DNA of 43,786 nt from Cryomorphaceae bacterium. GTDB taxonomy: Bacteria; Bacteroidota; Bacteroidia; Flavobacteriales; Schleiferiaceae. The translations under genes were made by a program, and so were the position numbers. Shown here piece after piece: positions 40,112 to 43,786 of the stretch (positions are counted from its first letter, which is position 1; the number at the start of each line of letters is the position of its first letter). The notes beneath the pieces were generated by a model. It had not been told where the DNA came from, did no database searches, and saw only the letters and a program-made list of their open reading frames with translations. The stretch spans positions 1 through 43,786 of the forward strand of contig JAFMBM010000025.1 in NCBI GenBank assembly GCA_017858515.1. Direction: 5' to 3'.

Positions 40112-41450
40112 GATAGGTAAGTCTCTGTCCGCGAAACTTCTCAGAAAACTGACCCTTATCGTAGACAATGCGTCCGTTTACAAAGGTTTTATCTATGCGC
40201 GATTTAAAGGTAGTGCCTTCAAAAGGAGACCAAGCACATTTAGAGAGAATATTGGCTTTGTTAACCGTCCATGGGCGTGCGGGATCTACCAGAACGAGGT
40301 CTGCAAAGTAGCCTTCGCGAATAAATCCGCGGTCTTTAATGCGGAAGAGAATAGCCGGATTGTGGCACATCTTTTCTGCCAACCACTCTACACTTACCTT
40401 CTCTTGGCGCACAAATTCCAACATGGCTGGAAGAAAATGCTGAACCAGGGGTCCGCCCGAAGGCGCATTCAAATAGTCTTTGCTCTTTTCTTCTAGCGTA
40501 TGCGGTGCATGGTCTGTAGCAATGACGTCGATTTTTCCTTCCAACAAAGCCTTCCAAATGCCTTCTTTGTCTTGGGCCGTTTTAACAGCAGGATTCCACT
40601 TAATCAAGCTGCCTTTTGATTCATAATGCGAATCGTCGAACCACAAATGATGCAGGCAAGCCTCTGCCGTAATTCTCTTCTCGGCCAGGGGAATTGAATT
40701 GTCGAACATGGCCGCCTCTTTGGCTGTAGAAATATGAAAAACGTGGAGGCGTGTATTGTGCTTCTTGGCCAATTCAACCGCAAAAGAAGAAGATAGATAG
40801 CAAGCCTCTTCGCTGCGAATGATAGGGTGCTGGTTAAAAGGAATGCCTTTGGGGAAATCTTTTACCGCTTGCACTAGGTTGCGCTGAATGGTAGCCTCGT
40901 CTTCGCAATGGGTAATGATGAGGTGATTGAGTTCGGAGAAAATGCGTTCAAGCGTTGCCGCCTGATCTACTAACATATTGCCCGTACTGGAGCCCATAAA
41001 AACCTTAATGCCCGGGTATTTGCCAGGAGTAAGCTTTAAAAGCTCTTCCATATTATCGTTGGAAGCCCCCATATTGAAGCCATAATTGGCAAAAGAGCGC
41101 TCAGCCGCCAAGGCGTATTTCTCTTCTAACTTTTCAATAGTAGTAGCGGGCGGGGAGGTATTGGGCTGCTCTATGAAAGACGTAATGCCTCCTGCCACAG
41201 CCGCTCTAGACTCTGAATGAATATCGCCTTTATGGGTAAGTCCCGGCTCGCGAAAATGCACTTGATCGTCTATAATACCCGGAAGCAGCCAAAGGCCTTG
41301 GGCATCTATAATTCGCTCTCCACTGCGCTGACTTAAGCTGTCTTCAATACGGCTTATGCGTTCTCCTTCTATAAGAACATCCTTCTCTTCGGCCTTGCCT
41401 TCGTTAAATACTACAGCGTTGCGAATAAGAATCTTAGATTCAACCGACAT
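40101..41450 (-). CDS. pyrC: Dihydroorotase
   Basis: A 449-residue enzyme cyclising carbamoyl-aspartate to dihydroorotate in pyrimidine synthesis. From the ATG at 41450 it starts MSVESKILIRNAVVF. Metal-site segments are VHFREPG (H65), the candidate carbamylated lysine in GIKVFMGSSTG, ITHCEDE, VFHISTA and IATDHAPHT. The first ligand position, normally His in the D-x-H-x-H motif, is Gln63 (D62-Q-V-H65). I believe this Gln is common in Bacteroidota PyrC, but cannot confirm it here. The start overlaps the glycosyltransferase stop by 11 bases. An upstream ATG at 41483 would extend deeper into that gene and is not needed. Confidence 0.93.
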   Translation of the reverse strand: MSVESKILIRNAVVFNEGKAEEKDVLIEGERISRIEDSLSQRSGERIIDAQGLWLLPGIIDDQVHFREPGLTHKGDIHSESRAAVAGGITSFIEQPNTSPPATTIEKLEEKYALAAERSFANYGFNMGASNDNMEELLKLTPGKYPGIKVFMGSSTGNMLVDQAATLERIFSELNHLIITHCEDEATIQRNLVQAVKDFPKGIPFNQHPIIRSEEACYLSSSFAVELAKKHNTRLHVFHISTAKEAAMFDNSIPLAEKRITAEACLHHLWFDDSHYESKGSLIKWNPAVKTAQDKEGIWKALLEGKIDVIATDHAPHTLEEKSKDYLNAPSGGPLVQHFLPAMLEFVRQEKVSVEWLAEKMCHNPAILFRIKDRGFIREGYFADLVLVDPARPWTVNKANILSKCAWSPFEGTTFKSRIDKTFVNGRIVYDKGQFSEKFRGQRLTYHVD

Positions 41451-42189
41451 ATGTCTTCTTGTACTCTTTGCGATTAAAAACACCGGCCAATTTCATTTGA
41501 AGCACACCGAAGATGGCTTCTCTGATAATCGACTGGCTCATTTTGCTTTGTCCTTGGCGACGGTCTGTAAAAATCACCGGCACCTCCTTAATTCTAAAAC
41601 CGTGCATCCAAGCTTTGAACTTCATCTCAATCTGAAAGGCGTAACCCACAAACTGTATTTTATCAAAGCGTATTGTCTTGAGCACCTTACTGCTGTAACA
41701 TTTAAATCCGGCCGTGGTATCGTGTATGGGCATGCCCGTAACAAATCGCACATACTTAGAGGCAAAATACGAAAGCAACACCCTTCCCATGGGCCAGTTT
41801 ACTACATTAACTCCTTGGCAATATCGACTGCCAATGGCCAGGTCTGCTCCATCCTTTTCACAAGCCTCCAATAATCTAGGAAGATCTTTGGGATCGTGAG
41901 AAAAGTCGGCATCCATCTCGAAGATAAAATCGTAGAGGCGATCCAGCCCCCACTTGAATCCCGCTAAATAGGCCGTTCCGAGACCTTGTTTACCATTGCG
42001 TTCAATAAGGAACAATCTTTCGGCATATTGCTTCTGTAGATCCTTCACTATACCACCCGTACCATCGGGAGAACCATCGTCTACAATAAGTAGGTCGAAA
42101 GCCTCCTGTAAGGAAAGAACCGCGTTCACAATAGAACGGATATTTTCCTTTTCATTATAGGTTGGAATTATGACGAGATATCTACTCAA
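41440..42189 (-). CDS. Polyprenol-phosphate mannosyltransferase-like GT2 glycosyltransferase
   Basis: A GT2 family enzyme that adds a sugar from a nucleotide donor to a polyprenol phosphate at the membrane. The nucleotide-binding start is VIIPTYNEKENI, then LLIVDDGSPDGT, the DxD-type metal motif EMDADFSHDP, LAIGSRYCQGV and AGFKCY. The TTG at 42189 (LSRYLVIIP...) gives 249 residues, the usual family length, and lies 22 bases after a TATTTTTG box; the ATG at 42273 would add a hydrophobic tail and sit upstream of that box. It heads the operon with pyrC and DUF4296, overlapping pyrC by 11 bases. The exact sugar (mannose is usual) is unproven. Confidence 0.88.
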   Translation of the reverse strand: MSRYLVIIPTYNEKENIRSIVNAVLSLQEAFDLLIVDDGSPDGTGGIVKDLQKQYAERLFLIERNGKQGLGTAYLAGFKWGLDRLYDFIFEMDADFSHDPKDLPRLLEACEKDGADLAIGSRYCQGVNVVNWPMGRVLLSYFASKYVRFVTGMPIHDTTAGFKCYSSKVLKTIRFDKIQFVGYAFQIEMKFKAWMHGFRIKEVPVIFTDRRQGQSKMSQSIIREAIFGVLQMKLAGVFNRKEYKKTYVG

Positions 42190-42210
42190 AAGTGCCTTAC
42201 ATTGAGCTTG

Positions 42211-42218
42211 CAAAAATA
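42211..42218 (-). promoter_or_regulatory. Candidate -7 box (TATTTTTG) of the glycosyltransferase operon
   Basis: TATTTTTG on the minus strand matches TAnnTTTG and ends 22 bases before the TTG start at 42189. It supports that start over the ATG at 42273, which lies upstream of the box. The -33 spacing to the nearest TTTG is long (about 24 bases). Confidence 0.45.
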
Positions 42219-42300
42219 GCCAAACGAACAATGGGCTGGAAGCAAAAAGCGAGGATAATACAATTGTCCTCATATTCGCTGCGTTAGCTATGTCTGAGAG

Positions 42301-43461
42301 ATGAAGATAGACGTTTACAATCGGAAAAACACCTGGAAATTCTTCCTATTTATCTGTGCCGTGGGCATTGGCTTGGTAACCTTGCTTTACACCGAGACCT
42401 TTTTAAAGAAGCTGCGGCAGGAAGAAGAAAAGAGAATGCTGCTGTGGGCTGAGGCCGTAAATACCATTAACAATTCTCCGGTAGACACTGAGATAAACTT
42501 GGCTTCTATGCTCATAGAATCCAATACTACCATTCCGATTATTATGACGGATGAAAGTGGAAGCATCATTCGCTATAGAAATCTAGATCCAAACAAAGAA
42601 GAGCTCGAAAGCTACCAAAAAGAGGAGCTAGAGCGGATGAAAGCCGAGAATGAGCCCATAGAGATACGCATAGATGCCTTGCAGGTGAATTATCTCTATT
42701 ACCGCAATTCTACTTTATTGCGTCAATTGAGGTTGTACCCTTGGGTATTGTTGGGCGTAATAGGTTTGTTGGTTACGGTGGCCTATCTGGCCTTTTCGGC
42801 CTCGCGGCGCTCAGAGCAAAACAGAGTGTGGACAGGCATGGCCAAAGAGACCGCTCACCAGATTGGCACCCCGCTTTCTTCTTTAATGGGATGGATTCAT
42901 TTGCTAAAAGATCAGAACGTAGAGCAGATGATTGTAGAGGAGATGGACAAAGACGTCAAGCGCTTGGAATTGCTTACGGACCGATTTAGCAAAATTGGCT
43001 CCATACCCGAAAAGAAACCCCAAGCCTTGGTTCCCTTGATTGAGCGTGCATTAGATTACCTCCGCAAGCGCACCTCGTCTAAAATTCACATTGGATTTAC
43101 TCCAGAAGAAGAAAGCAAAGCCTGGCAGGTACTGCTGAATGCTCCGCTTTTTGAGTGGGTTCTTGAGAACCTAATTAAAAACAGCATAGATGCCATGGGT
43201 GGGGTAGGAAAAATAGAAGTAGAGCTCAGTGAAATGGGTGGCTATTACAAGATTCTAGTGCGCGATACTGGCAAGGGAATGACGGCCGCACAGGGCCGAA
43301 GGATTTTTAGAGCAGGATTTACCACCAAGAAAAGAGGCTGGGGACTGGGCCTCACATTGGCCAAGCGCATTGTAGAAGAATACCATGGCGGCACTCTAAC
43401 ACTGCTTTCTACCGAGTTGGGAAAGGGATCGGTTATGCAGATGCGCATTCCTAAGATTTAG
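42301..43461 (+). CDS. Membrane sensor histidine kinase
   Basis: A 386-residue kinase with two membrane helices (about residues 12-31 and 146-166) enclosing a periplasmic sensor loop of about 115 residues rich in charged helices. The H-box is KETAHQIGTPLSSLMGW with phosphoacceptor H186. The ATP-binding domain has N-box NLIKNSIDAM, G1 DTGKGM, FTTKKRGWGLGL and a G3-like GKGSVMQMRIP end. No HAMP or receiver domain is seen, and no response regulator is in the window, so its partner is encoded elsewhere. It is divergent from the glycosyltransferase gene. The ligand is unknown. Confidence 0.88.
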   Translation: MKIDVYNRKNTWKFFLFICAVGIGLVTLLYTETFLKKLRQEEEKRMLLWAEAVNTINNSPVDTEINLASMLIESNTTIPIIMTDESGSIIRYRNLDPNKEELESYQKEELERMKAENEPIEIRIDALQVNYLYYRNSTLLRQLRLYPWVLLGVIGLLVTVAYLAFSASRRSEQNRVWTGMAKETAHQIGTPLSSLMGWIHLLKDQNVEQMIVEEMDKDVKRLELLTDRFSKIGSIPEKKPQALVPLIERALDYLRKRTSSKIHIGFTPEEESKAWQVLLNAPLFEWVLENLIKNSIDAMGGVGKIEVELSEMGGYYKILVRDTGKGMTAAQGRRIFRAGFTTKKRGWGLGLTLAKRIVEEYHGGTLTLLSTELGKGSVMQMRIPKI

Positions 43462-43713
43462 TAAGTGGTTTGAAATAAAAAAATAGACCCCACTAGACAT
43501 TAGGGGCGACTGAAGCCAAAGAAAAGGAGTGGAAAGAAAAGGACTGAACCTCAGGGTTGCAATAGGATAGAGACGAAATACAAAGCAAAAGAAAAAAGGA
43601 GGGTTAAGAAAAAAGAGAGTAGCCATAAGCAAGATTTGGCTAGACAGAAAAAGAAGGAAGAGGCTGGGATTAGCTCCGAAAGAAGAGCCGAGAGACCAAA
43701 AAGAAGTCCCTTA
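43462..43713. other. Purine-rich non-coding stretch
   Basis: This stretch after the kinase is strongly purine-biased on the plus strand and shows no convincing gene. It contains two near-identical 15-base copies, AAAGAAAAGGAGTGG (43518-43532) and AAAGAAAAGGACTGA (43533-43547), and a weak CCCC...GGGG hairpin near 43493-43511. The right end grades into degenerate copies of the 21-bp repeat. Confidence 0.5.
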
Positions 43714-43786
43714 AAACTTTCAGGAAGGCCCGAGAAACTTTCATGAAGACCCGAGAAACTTTTATGAAGACCCGTGAAACTTTCAT
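43714..43786. repeat. 21-bp tandem repeat array, truncated by the window edge
   Basis: Three full copies (43714-43734, 43735-43755, 43756-43776) and a partial fourth (43777-43786) repeat every 21 bases; the core is AAACTTTCATGAAG followed by ACCCGAG. Copies 2 and 3 differ at two positions. Decayed copies seem to precede them at 43693 and 43672. There are no spacers, so it is not CRISPR. The period equals seven codons, and the repeat is open on the minus strand as KVSRVFM heptads and on the plus strand as ETFMKTR heptads. The array continues beyond the window. Confidence 0.85.

Noticed and set aside
40050..40496. 148-codon plus-strand frame opposite pyrC
   Set aside because: Antisense shadow of a conserved gene; its product has no domain pattern.
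41356..41874. 172-codon plus-strand frame opposite pyrC and the glycosyltransferase gene
   Set aside because: It is antisense to two well-supported enzymes and has no recognisable protein features.
43396..43632. 78-codon minus-strand frame in the purine-rich tail
   Set aside because: It overlaps the 3' end of the kinase gene, and its Phe/Leu/Ser-rich product only mirrors the purine bias of the plus strand.
43714..43786. CRISPR array
   Set aside because: The repeats are directly adjacent without spacers, and no cas gene is in the window.

Overview
The window looks like a chromosomal segment of a Bacteroidota bacterium, most likely a marine-type member of the Flavobacteriales (Cryomorphaceae/Schleiferiaceae-like; this placement is inference). 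The signs are: no Shine-Dalgarno pattern before most starts; several TAnnTTTG -7 boxes a short way upstream of genes; many secreted proteins and lipoproteins; a type IX secretion (T9SS) C-terminal domain on a metalloprotease; the maltose phosphorylase/beta-phosphoglucomutase route for maltodextrins; and the gene order rplM-rpsI-rpsB-tsf. Genes are tightly packed, and several convergent neighbours are only 1-11 bases apart. I see no phage, insertion sequence, CRISPR array, tRNA or rRNA gene.

Layout. 1-7.5 kb is mostly cell surface: the N-terminal ~875 codons of a giant secreted multidomain protein (cut by the left edge), recX, a secreted protein with a fibronectin-like part, an outer-membrane beta-barrel and a large lipoprotein. 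7.5-13.7 kb is housekeeping: a fatty acid desaturase-rlmN pair, pgi, two small membrane proteins and hflX. 13.7-17.7 kb is a redox/copper block: two adjacent Crp/Fnr regulators, divergent from a CcoI-type copper P-type ATPase, with an FNR-like palindrome between them. 17.7-18.3 kb holds methylglyoxal synthase, translationally coupled to a small Rof-like (Rho-binding antiterminator) protein. 18.4-26.0 kb is a maltodextrin catabolism cluster on the minus strand: BadF-type sugar kinase, pgmB, GH65 maltose phosphorylase, and two GH13 lipoprotein amylases. 26.2-28.8 kb is the ribosomal operon rplM-rpsI-rpsB-tsf, with a structured rplM leader. 29-33.9 kb holds two secreted peptidases (M43 with a T9SS signal, and S9) and a 47-residue membrane protein. 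33.9-43.5 kb is mixed: lipoproteins, a LuxE-like acyl-adenylating enzyme, tyrS, an SDR, a polyprenol-phosphate glycosyltransferase-pyrC-DUF4296 operon, and a histidine kinase. The last 325 bases are a purine-rich non-coding stretch that runs into a 21-bp tandem repeat cut by the right edge.

How the genes fit together. In the maltodextrin cluster, outer-surface or periplasmic amylases would release maltose, GH65 would phosphorolyse it to glucose plus beta-glucose-1-phosphate, PgmB would convert that to glucose-6-phosphate, and Pgi (encoded 13 kb away) would feed glycolysis. MgsA provides the overflow bypass from the same glycolytic pool. Nothing here is clearly a wholly new system. The best leads are the 21-bp heptad-encoding repeat at the right edge, the FNR-like operator placed where it could control both fnr and ccoI, the rplM leader, the mgsA-rof coupling, the altered HIGH motif of TyrRS, and the interlocked divergent starts at 35.65 kb.
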